Source of the DNA: Tetracentron sinense
Taxonomy: Eukaryota > Streptophyta > Magnoliopsida > Trochodendrales > Trochodendraceae
Assembly (NCBI GenBank): GCA_015143295.1
Contig: CM026573.1
Span: forward strand, 4,313,950 to 4,377,949
Direction: 5' to 3'
DNA: 64,000 nt
Shown: piece by piece, positions 32,739 through 43,872 of the stretch
Numbering within the stretch: the stretch's first letter is position 1
Layout of the letters: each line of letters begins with the position of its first letter
Notes under the pieces: model-generated
Told to the model about the DNA's origin: nothing
Databases searched by the model: none
The model's input: the letters and a program-made list of their open reading frames with translations, nothing else
Program-made: the position numbers and the translations under genes

Positions 32739-33023
32739 GGGTCCATTTTTTTGCTGAGACTTATAAAGGATGATATTTTGCACTTTGTCATGATAGTTGT
32801 TCGGAAATTTGAGTCACTTTGCCAAAGTTTTTTTTTTACATAATTAGTTCTTATCATCATGAGATTTCAAGTCATTCACTTTTCTGTAGTGTAAGTCTTA
32901 CAAGAATTACAATCCAAGAGATGAAAAACACTTTACATTTAGTTCTCAAAAGAAAATCATATTGTTAATTGACAAAACTTGCAAAGTGCCAGACATTATA
33001 AGTCTCAGCAAAAAGAACAGACC
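32739..33023. mobile_element. Tourist-like foldback MITE beside the LINE
   Basis: The left end GGGTCCATTTTTTTGCTGAG and the right end, read inward, GGTCTGTTCTTTTTGCTGAG are both followed by ACTTATAA and then CACTTTG. The flanking triplets are TAA and TTA, near the TWA duplication of PIF/Harbinger elements. About 285 bp, non-coding. Confidence 0.7.
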
Positions 33024-33038
33024 TTAATGAGAAGTAAA

Positions 33039-34212
33039 AACTATAAGAAAACTACCGCGCAGTGACAAAATTGTAGTGACGGAAACACGTGCCGTTACTA
33101 ATGATCCGTCTCTAATCACTTACAAAGTTTTTTTTTAATTAAAATAGTCAATAGTGACGGAAATAATTTTGTCACTAATAGGGCTTAAATAATAGTGACG
33201 GAAAATTTCTGTCTCTACTTCTATTAGCAACGAAAGTTCTTTTTAGTGATGGAACAATTTCCGTCACTATTGATATTGAGAGTACTAGTGATGGAAAAAT
33301 TTCCGTCACTAATAATTATTTTGATATTTAATTGATTTTTAAATATAAATTTACTTTTAGTGACGAAAATAATTCCGTCAGTAATAGGGCTTATATAATA
33401 GTGACGGAAAATTTCTGTCACTACCTCTATTAATAACGGAAGTTCTTTTTAGTGATGAAAATATTTCCATCACTAATGATTATTTTGATAATTATTGAAT
33501 ATAAATTTACCTTTAGTGACGGAAATAATTCCGTCACTAATACTAAAAGACCATTAGTGGCGGAACAATTTCCGTCACTATTGATATTGAGAGTATTACT
33601 AACGGAAATATTTCCGTCACTAATAATTATTTTGACATTAGTTAAAATTCCCACTTGCGCTCATTTTTTTCTTGCTCCCTTTATTTCTTCTTTTTTTGCC
33701 TACAAACTTGAAACTTCTCCTCTAATCCCTTGATTAGAAAGTGTAGCTTTCATAGTGCGGCGATGGAAACTAAGTAGAATAAGGTTGTTTGTTCTTGTCT
33801 TGCTCGAAGCCCTAAATTTATGCAATACTCTCGCACTCTCCTTCTCTTGGTTCATCACCGCCGACATCTAAAATTCCAGTCATCACCGCCGGTGACATTC
33901 TCTGGTTCATGCTAGATCAGTTAATCTCTCTTGATCTAATCCGACCTAATTTTATTTCTTCTTTATAGTTTTTCTAGATCTACATTAGGGAGAGGAATCT
34001 GTCCATCTCCTCCGACCAGATCGCCGGTGACAGAAGCCCCCATCTCTCTCTATTCTTTTCTCTCCCCTTCTCTCTCTCCGAGGGAAGAAATCAGATTGAA
34101 AAAAACGGAGAGGAATCCAAACCAGCTCGCCATCAAAGCTTCTTTATTTTCTTGTTTCCGCCTCAAGAATCAGCTCGCCATCAAAGCTTCATCGGAATTC
34201 GAAGCATTTCTA
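33039..34212 (+). mobile_element. CACTA transposon end with GTGACGGAA subterminal repeats
   Basis: Begins AACTATAAGAAAACTACC, one base from the CACTATAAGAAAA-type terminus of plant En/Spm elements. 33080-33625 then holds about eleven inverted units of the form AGTGACGGAAA...TTTCCGTCACTA, typical CACTA subterminal transposase-binding repeats. 33640-34212 is a pyrimidine-rich leader-like stretch (CTCTCTCTATTC, GCCGGTGACAG) with a short duplicated block (CAGCTCGCCATCAAAGCTTC, twice at 34125-34185). The piece ends exactly where the P450 fragment starts; no second terminus is seen. Confidence 0.75.
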
Positions 34213-34911
34213 GGATGGTATGATGTCTCCGAAGTCAAAAACACCCAACAAAGACAAGAACTCTCCAATCATCTCTTTTACATTCCTCCCATTCTCCAGC
34301 CCACTATACTTCCTCCCAAAAGAAACCCAGCAAATTATATTGTTCGTGAGCGAAACCAATATTTCACACAAATTCAATGAAGAAGAAGAAGAAGAACCAG
34401 ACTGTTCTTCGATCTTCTTGATCATGAGGGCAGTCTCTTCCTCTCTCACTGATTGAAATGATTGCACTTGCTTCGCACTCAGAAGTTGGAGGATACAAAT
34501 CCTACGCATCTGCCTCCAATACTCTCTGTAAGGCACAAGGGCGATATCGTTGTAATCATACAAAAGTCTCTTGGCTATGCTTGACTTGGGTCTACTTGAG
34601 AAGATCAAATCATGGGTTTTCATTACCTCTCGTGCAACATCGGCCGACGAAACCACAAGAGACGGTGAGCTACCAAGGTAAACCAGCATGAGCAGACCGT
34701 GGCGTTGAGCCAATGATTTGAGAGTGTGGTGTAGGGACGGGCCTAGTTGGTGCATGTTACCGATAATTTTCAGCTTCCATGGGGAAGGTGGTAGGTTATA
34801 CTTGATGTTTGGAGGTCTATTGTACCTGAAGACCAAGAGAATGAGAAAGAAGAGAAGAAGAGAGAAAGATGAAGGATGAAATAAGAGTTCCAGCATTAGA
34901 GACATTTTCAA
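34210..34911 (-). pseudogene. Truncated CYP71-type cytochrome P450, 5' part only
   Basis: About 233 codons of a second CYP71-like P450: N-terminal membrane anchor (about residues 9-28), hinge NLPPSPWKLKIIGN, KTHDLIFSSRP, and C-helix EYWRQMRRICILQLLSAKQV. It corresponds to roughly the first 75% of a normal first exon. The reading frame stops at FGDIIPS, where homology ends and CACTA-like DNA starts. The I-helix, ExxR and haem loop are absent, so no enzyme can result. It is clearly diverged from the gene at 9437-12498 (shared KTHDL, SSRP, RRICIL and similar blocks) and so is a paralogue rather than a recent copy. The start is MSLMLELLF at 34905 or the ATG at 34911. A TATA-like CTATAAAGG lies at about 34960 on the minus strand. 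Confidence 0.88.
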
Positions 34912-34978
34912 TTCTGAAGCATTCTTAGAGCATGTGAATGCCCCTTAAGATTTCCTTTATAGAGGGAGTATATAGTTA

Positions 34979-35365
34979 GGCAAAAGGTTTACTCTTGTGC
35001 TCACAAGAGTATCCCTCTTGTCAGCACAAGATCAATGGACAAAAAAAAGGGAAAACAATTTGGCAAAAGGTTTACTCTTGTGCTCACAAGAGTATCCCTC
35101 TTGTGCTCATAAGATCAGTGGACAGAAAAAAGCCACCTCACCATAAGTCATCCCCCCCCCCCCCCCCCCAATTTTTTTTGACTTCTTCCCATTCAAATTT
35201 TTTTTCCTTTTTTTTGTCAATTGATTTTGTGCTCACAAGAGGGGATACTCTTGTGAGCACAAGAGTAAACCTTTTGCCCAACAACTTTGAATGGGAAGAA
35301 GTCAAAAAAAGGGGGGGGGGGAAGGACTTATGGTGAGGTGGCTTTTTTTTTTTCCATTGATTGCT
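34979..35365. repeat. Complex foldback repeat next to the truncated P450
   Basis: GGCAAAAGGTTTACTCTTGT with CTCACAAGAGTATCC occurs directly twice (34979 and 35062) and once inverted (35228-35279). Outside it, CCACCTCACCATAAGTCAT (35125) pairs with GACTTATGGTGAGGTGG (35325) and GACTTCTTCCCATTCAAA pairs with TTTGAATGGGAAGAAGTC. The whole can fold into a long hairpin. It also contains a run of about 20 C. Confidence 0.75.
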
Positions 35366-35721
35366 CAATCCGGTTATCACCCCTAGAGGTTGCCACGTGT
35401 CTCCTTTGACACCCCTTAACCATGCGTAAGGTTCACCCCACCCTATGGTTCAGCCACCCATCCTTGGTTTTTATTTAAAAAATATTAATTCTCTTTTTAA
35501 AATTAAAAAAGTGTTTTTAATATTAAAAAAACTCTAAAAACAGTTTTTTAATTTTAAAAAAAGAATTAATATTTAAAAAAAAAAAAACCAAGGATGGGTG
35601 GGTGAACCTTAGGGGTGGGTGAATCTTACCCACGGTTAAGGGGCGTCAAAGAGACATGTGACGACCTCTAGGGGTGATAACTGGATTTGCCAAATCTGGT
35701 TATCACCGTAGAGGATTTGAC
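35366..35721. mobile_element. Foldback MITE, family B, near-complete copy
   Basis: Arms of about 150 bp: CCGGTTATCACCCCTAGAGG ... CCACGTGTCTCCTTTGAC ... CCTTAACC on the left, mirrored by GGTTAAGGGGCGTCAAAG ... GACGACCTCTAGGGGTGATA on the right, with an A/T-rich AAAACAGTTTTTTA centre. The right outer end continues to AAATCTGGTTATCACCGTAG AGGATTTG. The left outer end lacks this and abuts the preceding foldback, so one terminus may have been lost. Confidence 0.75.
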
Positions 35722-36099
35722 TCCTTATTTTGTTTATTTTGGTCGGAAAGAAAATAAATTATTTGGGTACATCTTCTTCCGGGCGTTACACGTGTCTTTG
35801 GGAGTTTGGATGGGCAACAATGCTCGTTGTTGTGCTGTGGCCCCCACATCAACAGTGAGTGGGGCCCTCCTTTTTTCGTACACAGAGGGGGCAACAACAA
35901 GTGTTGTTTTCATCCGAATGTGGGGGTATTTAAGAGGGGGGTTGTTTCCCATCCGAATGTGGGGGTATTTAAGGGGGGGGGGGGGGGGGGGGGGGGGAGG
36001 CGCCATGGACCAATGAGGTCCAGCCTTAGTTTTGCAAATGAATTTCTGAGGTACGCCTATAACTGCTCTTTTTTTTGAAGAACTTTCCTACTAAGACCC
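35722..36099. other. Direct repeat, long G run and shared GGACC palindrome
   Basis: Two direct copies of CATCCGAATGTGGGGGTATT (35911 and 35950) are followed by a run of about 28 G ending near 35997. GGACCAATGAGGTCCAGCC at 36007 matches the segment near 30690. Frames here are only low-complexity translations. Confidence 0.6.
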
Positions 36100-36229
36100 T
36101 TTTAGGGCCGAGACCACCGTGACCATGCTCTAAGAGCACAGGATTTCAGGTGGAACCATTTCACATGGTAGCCTCCACCTGAAATCTCGTGCTCTTGGAG
36201 CACAGTCTCGGTGGTCTCAGTCCTAAGAG
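36100..36229. mobile_element. Small foldback element, about 130 bp
   Basis: CTTTTAGGGCCGAGACCACC ... CTCTAAGAGCAC ... TTTCAGGTGG pairs with CCACCTGAAATC ... GTGCTCTTGGAG ... GGTGGTCTCAGTCCTAAGAG. It is a near-complete hairpin with a ~20-base loop. Non-coding. Confidence 0.7.
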
Positions 36230-36764
36230 GTTTCAGAAGCTTTATCCTCCTTTAGAGTTATTGCTCTAATTGTATACATATTAAATGATTTTTTTTAAAA
36301 AATTATGCCAATGGGTCCTTGACACACTTTTGATGTTTGAATCCATCGTTTCTACTAAAAATCTAAGCACCAAGTGTTAATATATAAAAGGGACTCTGGT
36401 TAAGTACCAAACCGAAGCAATAGAAAAATTGCTTTAACAAATGGATGATATTTAGGGGTACTTTGGAAATTATAATAGAAATGAATGATATTTCTATCAA
36501 CTATATCCTAGGAAGTATAGATACTTTGAAAATGGGCACGTACCCGTATCGCCGTATCGGATACATATCGGATACGGCACTCTAAGGTAAAACTTAGCTA
36601 TTTTTCATAATTTCTATCGTATCACCGTACCGTATCGTATCGCCGTACCTGTGCTTCCTAGACTATAACTTTTCTCTATCATTCCCAACTACCTTTGTCA
36701 GGCACCAGCTCAACCAGAACTCTTGTTAATAGTTAATTTCTAAGAAAATTAGTCTTAATATAAA
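36230..36764. other. Intergenic DNA, nothing recognised
   Basis: AT-rich. A cluster of CGTATC words (36545-36650, for example CCGTATCGCCGTATCGGATA) stands out as a short imperfect repeat. No gene is supported. Confidence 0.5.
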
Positions 36765-37672
36765 CTAGAGTTCTACTTGAAAGCATTTAAGCGGAGCTCC
36801 CCTTTCTATTAAACCGATGGCTTCGATTAAATTGATGGCAATTATGTAATTATGGGTGAACAAACCTACCATGGTCTTTCCCGTAATTACATAAGTGCCA
36901 TCGAGCTTGGTATTAAAACGGGGAGTTTTTTTTTATAGGAAAGTTAAGGAGTGTTTGGGTGAAGCTTTTAAGGGTTTGAGAGTGTGTAGTGGTGTAGGGT
37001 GTGTGTGAATGGGTGTGTGGGTAGGGCTGTCAACGGGTCGGATTTGGATCGGATCTACCTAGATCCGAATCCTATCCGATTAAGATTCTGACAGATCCGA
37101 ATCCGATCCGAGATCTGTTGGATCATGAATTAATTGATCCGGATCCGAATCTGAATCCAATCCAATTAAGGTTATTTTTTTTTAAAAAAAACCTCTATTT
37201 TAATAATATAAAAATCCAATAGTACCTTAATTAACTCTAATTAATGTTAATTTTTTTAAATTAATACTTTATGCATAGAAAATCTATATAATATATTTTA
37301 AAATGATTTTAAAACGTTATTATAATTGGATCGGATTTTAAACGGATCGGATCACCCTATATTCGAATCCAATCCGATTACAATCGGATTCCACTGATCG
37401 GATCCGAATCCGATCCGACGGATCACATATAGGATCCAATGTCTGGCTAATTGGATCGGATCCGGATCCTGATCCGATCCATTGACAGCCCCATGTGTGG
37501 GTGTGTGTTTTCCTTGCCTTGACTGCAACTATTGCCTTGTGGTGTAGTTGCCTTAACCAAAAATCATGTGTAACACACATACATCCTAAATGCACACACA
37601 ACCAAACCTAAGGTAGCCGCTAAGGTGCCATAAGGAAACTCCGCTTAACGTGTTGAAGCAGAGTTCTGCCCC
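36765..37672. mobile_element. Non-autonomous element, GGAGCTC family, enclosing a hAT-type MITE
   Basis: The left end AGAGTTCTACTTGAAAGC ... TTTAAGCGGAGCTCC is roughly matched, inverted, by GGAAACTCCGCTTAACG ... GAAGCAGAGTTCTG at the right. 36765-36932 alone aligns with the element at 9058-9207. The span includes a complete hAT-type MITE (37022-37493) and GTGTGGG-type simple repeat. Whether 36765-37672 is one element or a short element plus a fragment is uncertain. Confidence 0.45.
37022..37493. mobile_element. hAT-type MITE with GGATCCGAATC interior, 8-bp duplication
   Basis: The ends are TAGGGCTGTCAACGGGTCGG and, read inward from the right, TGGGGCTGTCAATGGATCGG. The flanks TGTGTGGG at 37014-37021 and 37494-37501 are identical, an exact 8-bp hAT-type duplication, though they lie in a GTGTG-rich stretch. 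The interior is dense in GGATCGGATC words. 472 bp, non-coding. Confidence 0.8.
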
Positions 37673-37737
37673 AAATTTAAACACAAAAAATTATGCCACT
37701 AAAATACACTTATTTTTATTTTAAAAAAACATTAATA

Positions 37738-37968
37738 TGTTGCAGATGGGTAAGATGAGCAAAAGGAGGTTCATTTATAATTTCCCATAGATTGCGCCAA
37801 ATTTTGTGCGGGAATTTTCTGGAATGTCCACTCATCAGCAGCTACTCAGAAACTCTGGTTTACTTGTAAGAGCAATAAGAGTGAAAGAGACGAAATTTCT
37901 TGGTCCTGAATCACTGAATCTCTGAAAGTATTTATAAGTTTAACTCAGGATGCCAATAGATAGCCATA
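37738..37968 (-). mobile_element. Old Tat-type LTR end, primer site and leader (piece 1 of a split copy)
   Basis: On the minus strand the LTR 3' end (about 37968 down to 37805) is followed by AATTTGGCGCAATCTATGGG and then GAACCTCCTTTTGCTC. These match, with decay, the junction after the 5' LTR of the Tat element at 14884-14930 (TGGCGCCGTCTGTGGGAA, GAACCCCCCTTTGCTC). A TATTTATA box lies at about 37930-37937. The LTR continues at 60408 on the far side of the CACTA insertion. Only about 65 bp of internal sequence remain. Clearly older than the 13984 copy. Confidence 0.8.
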
Positions 37969-37979
37969 CACTACAAAAC

Positions 37980-38240
37980 CAAAGGCTTATAGTGGCGTAC
38001 AAAGAGCAGCGTTTATAAGAAAACGCCGTTTATATAATGGCATTGCTTATAAAACGCAGCTATTGATATGTTTTTAACAGCGTGTAGTTAAAAAAACGCT
38101 GGTTTTGATCTGTTTTTAACGATGATTTTTAAAATAACACCGTTAAAGACATGACGGCATTCGCGGAATTATTTAGCGCCAACCCAGTGAATTTTTGATG
38201 GTCTATAACGGCGTTTGTAAAAAAACGCCGTATTTGGGTC
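37980..38240. repeat. 5' subterminal repeats of the CACTA element
   Basis: Words such as AAAACGCCGTTTATA, TATAACGGCGTTTGTA and AAAACGC in both orientations. In En/Spm elements such zones bind the TNPA-type protein. Confidence 0.7.
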
Positions 38241-39789
38241 TGAGGCCCTGATCTTCTCTTCCCCTCCTCATTTCCTCTCCTCCCGCTCCCGCTCCCTGCT
38301 CCCTGCTCCCTGCTGCTGCTCTGGCCACCTCCTAAAGCGAAGCTCGAAGCTACGACGCCATCTCCGGCGAGCTCCGACACCATCCCTGCTCTCAAGTTCT
38401 CTCTCTCTCTCTCTCTCCTCTCTAACTCGCTCTCTCTCTCCAGGGTTACTCCGGTCACTCCTGTGCTGCTCCAGTGCTCTGGCTACTCCCTGTGTTGCTC
38501 ATGCTCCGGTAAACACCTCTCTCTCTCTCAATTCTCTCTGTAATTTTTTGCAGTCGTTGAAGCTTAAATTCCAGTAGCCTCCTCCACCTTAAATTCTGGC
38601 AGCCACTGGTAAGAGCCTTGTTGATGGGTTGGGGTTTTTATGTTGATGATTATGGGTTGGGGTTTCTCTAGATTAGAATGTTGGGGTTTTTGTTGATGAT
38701 TATGGGTTGGAGTTTCTCTGTAATTTCTTTTGATTTATTTTTGTTATTCGGTTTGAGTAGATAGTTTTTTTTGTTGATTGTTAAAAACCCCAAATTTCTC
38801 AGTTTCTCTATTGGTAGAAACCCCAAACTTTTCTCTATTGGTATAAACCCCAAAGAAGTCGTGTTGTTCCAGAGATCTCGTATGGGTTTCAATTATTCTA
38901 GCGAAGAAATTTGAGTTTAATCGATTAAACTTCAGCTAGTTTTGTACTCTTACTTCTGTTATTAGTTGAAGCTATCTGTTGATTTTTGCTGACTTGGGTT
39001 TCCTTGAATTTCCCCATTTTAGGTTATTGGGTAAGTAAATTTTATGATTTAGTGTTTGTGATATATCCAAATTCGGATCTTTATCAAGAAATTAGACCGA
39101 TGGTGGTTTATTGGGCGTTTGTGCTTCTTGTTATGGAATATGGGTGATTTCGACTATTGGGCATATGAAATTGAATATTAGTAGAAGAAATTAAGCTGCT
39201 ATGATGGCTAATTTCATCTCTTTTGGATGTTATTTTATCAGGTTTACTTAATCAGTTGTTGCTTGATGGGACTGTTTTTTTTTTAAATATTATTATTTTA
39301 GTGTCTAGTTTTAATATTTGGGATTTGTAAGCTGTGGGTATGGTCAACTTGGATATTAATCAAGCTATTACGGTGACAATGGCTTTATGTTTTTGTTATT
39401 TGGATTTAATTCAATGGGATTTCCTTGTTTAGGCTTTACCATTGGTTGACGGATAATTCAATGGGATTTGTATCAGTAACAGATGACGAATTGAGCTCGA
39501 CATTGAAGTGTTCTTAGATTTTGTCTTCTATTCTTTTATTTGAAGGATTTTTCTTACTGTTTATGCATGTATTCTACTTTTTTATTTTTTCTTACTGTTT
39601 ATGCATGGAAGTTGTTCTTGTATTAGGTTCTTTGGTCTTTGATTTCCTTTTTCTTCTTTTTTTTATGCATGGAAGTTGTTCTTGTATTAGGTTCTTTGGT
39701 CTTTGATTTCCTTTTTCTTCTTTTTTTTTTTTACTATATATTGCTACTGTAGTGCTACAACCAATGCTAAAATCAATGCCCCCTCAAAG
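38241..39789 (+). other. CACTA leader: CT-rich stretch and a 70-bp direct repeat
   Basis: 38270-38530 is pyrimidine-rich with a CTCTCTCT microsatellite (38399-38440), as often seen in transcribed leaders. 38610-38720 repeats TTGATGATTATGGGTTGG. 39595-39732 holds two direct copies of a ~70-bp unit including TATGCATGGAAGTTGTTCTT. No coding frame is supported. Confidence 0.6.
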
Positions 39790-39794
39790 ATAAT
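39790..39794 (-). repeat. Target-site duplication ATAAT, left
   Basis: ATAAT here and at 47989-47993 flank the Athila-like element exactly. Confidence 0.85.
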
Positions 39795-41059
39795 TGATCG
39801 TCAGTCAATCTTAAATTATTCCTTCTTAGTAATAATTCCGTAGAATAGTACTAGTAAAGTTATCGTTCCTCTGAGGACTGCGCTGGTTTCGTTGCTTTAT
39901 ATTCAAATTAATTTTAAACTAATAAAATAGATAATTGAATTTTGCTTAATTAAATTAAAACAATGAATTAAACTAATTAAAGGAGATTTCTAAATTAAAC
40001 TATCAACTAATGTTTTTAAATCCTTTGGAAGAGAAACTCTAGGGTTTTCCAATCCACCACTAACCTAATAACCAGTCCCTATTTTGAATTTATCCTAACC
40101 TTTTAAATTGCAAACATTCTAGTTAGAGTGACAGCATGTCCCCTCTCAACTAATCTAGAAAAGTTCAAGGGATTATATTATAAGCATATCGTATCTTCGG
40201 TTAGCACGAATGATGCACACTAATCTACGGTTGTATAATCACTCGTCTTCCCTTAGCATAAAATATCTTTAAATTTAATCTCTTGATATATTAAAACCAT
40301 TACATAAAACTATGTCTAAATTCTAACGAAAATTAACACAAGTGATTTCAATTTCAATTTCATAAAACCTAAGACAAGGTTGAGAATTCCATTGAAATCG
40401 AATATAAATCAATAAATTCGGTTGTTTGAAAACAACCCTCTCATTATGCAATCAATGTCTTACAACTAAGAAATCAAAAATAAAACAAAATAAAATGACA
40501 TAGTTACTTGGCTGGGGTTTCATCGAAACCCTAAAGTGGAAATTAGTTCATCGCTAGGGAGGAATGCAACATCTTTATAGACAAAGTTGCAGCACTTCTC
40601 TTCATGGCTTCTTTGATCTCTAGAGCTTCTCTTCTTCAGATCCAAAAATCTCTACAAAATTCTCTAATAATGATAATGATGGAATCTCTACAAGGAATCT
40701 CTCCTTTTATAGAGAAAGAGAGAAAGATAGAGTCCTTATACAATAAAAACTTATAATTTCTCTAGAACTCTTCTTTTCTCTACAAAGTTTGAGCCTTAAA
40801 GAATAGTAAAATTTGGCCCAAAAGGAAACTTTTATCTAATTAAAATAAGCCCAAAAAGCAGGAAGGGTGATTGATCATTTTTTTTCTTCACTTTTGCTTC
40901 TGAGATCCTTCTAAACCATCCATATTAAACTTTTTTTCTCAGATGAACCTGTAACAAATGTAAACAACCAAGTAACATAAAATAATACAAATAATTACTC
41001 TAAAGGATTTAACAAGTTAAGTTTGAGGTGTTTTTATGTATAACATTTAGCACCGATCA
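39795..41059 (-). repeat. 3' LTR of the Athila-like element
   Basis: 1265 bp, minus-strand start TGATCGGTGCTAAATG and end GACTGACGATCA. It is preceded on the minus strand by GTTTGGGGTTG, a plausible polypurine tract (41060-41070). Confidence 0.88.
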
Positions 41060-41070
41060 CAACCCCAAAC

Positions 41071-43872
41071 TTAGACATTACTAGTCCTCGAGCAATGAAA
41101 AATAAAATAAAACTAGAATCTAAACTAAATCTACATCCCCTTTCGTGGGATTCCCGGTTATATTTTGCATATGCAACAAGTCTTTTAAACCCTCAGGTGG
41201 TTCTAGAGGACGAGTGAAGTCTCGTGAAGGTTTACAGTGATGACACCTACAAACATCTGTACTACCCTGTAACTGTGCAATATATTCAAGTAAAACATAC
41301 AATTTTCAATAGTGATTGAATCAAATTCCAAATTTTCCAGACTCACAATACATACAAGATAGTCCACAAATTATTAATAAGATTGAATTTTCAACCCTCC
41401 ACATTCTCAATTTCATACAATTCTTAACTATTTTTGAAAATTTAGCTTCTAAAAGATTTGTCAGAATTTTCTTTGATGTGTAATGTGACAAACAATTGAA
41501 TGTGTGATATCAACCTTACTTTTCAACAGTTTTTCTGTCTTCTCATTTATCATTGAATTTTCTTTTAATTTAAACTACCAACTCCAAGGCTTTCATTCAA
41601 TAATTTTTATTTTATTTTATAAGTGTGACTATGCAGAATTTAAGTCCATTAAGCACTCTAGACAACCCATGTAGCAACTGTTAGGCCGGTGACTCTCAAA
41701 TCAGATGGCTTTAAGGCACCAGGTGTCAAGAAACTTCTAAGGGCTTAGTAATTCGAGTTAACTAGGCTACGAACTCAAACTAGTCACATTAGGTTATTTT
41801 ATCAATTCCAAAAATCACATGGTTTGATGCGAACACTCTATGCTTAGTGAGCCAAGAGGCCCGGTTACTAAGTGTAAAACTTGGTTTAGGTAACCCATTC
41901 TTCTATCAATTTTTTTTTTAGCTAAAGTTGATGTTCAATTTCTAGATTATCCAATTCTTATGAGTTAACAAAATCACTATCAATTAGTTTGATTTTAAAC
42001 CTCACTAGATAATATGTTAGTGTGATCGTGCAAATGTCAAAGTCTATTCATGATTAAAAAAATTCAGCTTTTGTAAGATTAAAAACAGTTACAAACAATG
42101 TGTATTTGGGATTATGTGTTCTTAAATTCAACCCTATCAATAAAATTTGGATTATTCGATATACATTACAATCTTTCAAATTTTAGAATAAAACAATCGA
42201 AATTTTTTTTTATTGTTTTTGCATGTTCTACCCTATTCATGGTTCATGGTTGCATACTCATTAAAAATAAAATAATAGTGTAGCCTATTATTTCCTAACC
42301 CCAAACTTAAACTTTACATTGTCCTCAATGTAAAAATTGAAATAAAGTATTGAAGAGATTAGAACAATAATACCTGGCTTGTGAAAAGCAAACTATGATG
42401 AGAAAGGAGAAAGGGGGTGAAAATAGATCAAGAATGAAGACAAACCACCCCAAACTTTGTCCAAATAATACCTGCAGGGTTAGTATAAACCAAGAAATAT
42501 CCACAAAAATAATAGATGCAAAGAAATAGATCATAAAATAATAAGCATCTGAAGGTATAAAAGTGGATAAAACTAGGGACAGACATACTAAAAAAAAATA
42601 TCGAAAAAGTAGAGCGAAGCTCCATAAAACTGACTCAGGAAAATTAAAAAAAATCCTAACTCAAGACTGGAAGAATAACCTACTGAGGAGGAGGAGGAGT
42701 TGGTGGAAAATGGCCTGGTGCAAACTGAGCCTCTAAAGCAGCTATCATCATTTGCTGAAAATCAATAGTGCTCTGGGTTTGCTGCTGATAAAAGGTGTCG
42801 GCCTGATTTTGCTGGAGGAGTTGTCTAGACTCCTGTTGAAATTGTCGTTCACTTTCCCGATGCTACTGCTGGGCCTCCTGTAACCACAAAACACTTCACA
42901 ATCTCTTCCAAATTTGCATACAATCGGTCCACCCGGCCTCCTACAATCACAAAATATATCAAATCCAACTCAAATCATCCAAAAAAAAACAAATAAATGG
43001 AATGAAGATAGATCGAGAGAGTTACCTTTGAAGCAAAAGTGGTGAAGAATCCACAATCTCCTTTGAAGATTACTCCCTCAAGAAGAAAGAATGAGTTTTG
43101 GACAGGCGCTACTATCTTTTGTAAGGTTAAAAAGATCACATCTTTTGTAAATTTAAAAAGATCACATCTTTTGTAAGATCACTCTCAGTCAACTCATTTG
43201 TTTTAAATGAGTTGTACTTTGGATTTTAAAAAGAAGTACTTTAAAAAAAAAAATAATCTGTTCTGGTCTTCCCGTAGGTGGGCAATCGATCCCCCAAAAC
43301 GCCGGCCCCCCGAACTTTTGTTTTTTTAAGGTAGGATGGGCGATTGATCGCCAAAAACACCGATTGGACTCTACTTCCTTTTTTTTTTTTTTAAAGATTC
43401 CATACATTGGACGATCGATCCCCCTAGGGGCAATCATTCGCCAAAAACGCCGGTTGGCGCTCGAATTTTTTATTTTTATTTTAAGAATAAAAAAAAAAAA
43501 GGAAACCCCAAATTAACTCTCTAAAAGAGTAGGGGGATGCAAATCCTCCATACTGACTCTAAAAAGAAATAAGGGACTAATTCTCTAAATGAGTAGGGGG
43601 ATATAAAATCAATCCTACTAACTCCAAAAAAATTTGGTGGATACTAATCCACCCCAAACTTAGAATCTAACTCTCTAAAATAAAATACACTACAAAATCA
43701 ATAGGTTGCCTCCCACAAGCGCTAAGTTTTACGTCTTTAGTCAGACATCCTCAAATTAATCAACCATCTAGGTAGACAGAATATTGGGCCTTAGCCTTGA
43801 GCACACGTCCATCAAGGTCAGAAAAGAGGGATTTGCTACGCCTTTGCAAATTTGCAATTTTATGCTTGGCCC
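41071..43872 (-). other. Internal non-coding part of the Athila-like element
   Basis: About 2.8 kb with no recognisable pol. About 42665-42890 on the minus strand gives a Gln-rich run (RQLLQQNQADTFYQQQTQ ... PTPPPPQ) like the tails of Athila-type ORFs. About 43270-43470 has three loose copies of an ~80-bp unit around GGGCGATTGATCGCC and AAAACGCCGG. 43495-43680 repeats ACTCTCTAAAAGAGTAGGGG. Confidence 0.55.

Noticed and set aside
35687-36078. Frames of 90-117 codons on both strands
   Set aside because: They depend on the long G run and a 36-bp direct repeat; the poly-Gly/poly-Pro translations are not protein-like.
43189-43437. 82-codon minus-strand frame in the Athila-like element
   Set aside because: It spans three loose copies of a GATCG-containing repeat and an A run; low-complexity rather than coding.
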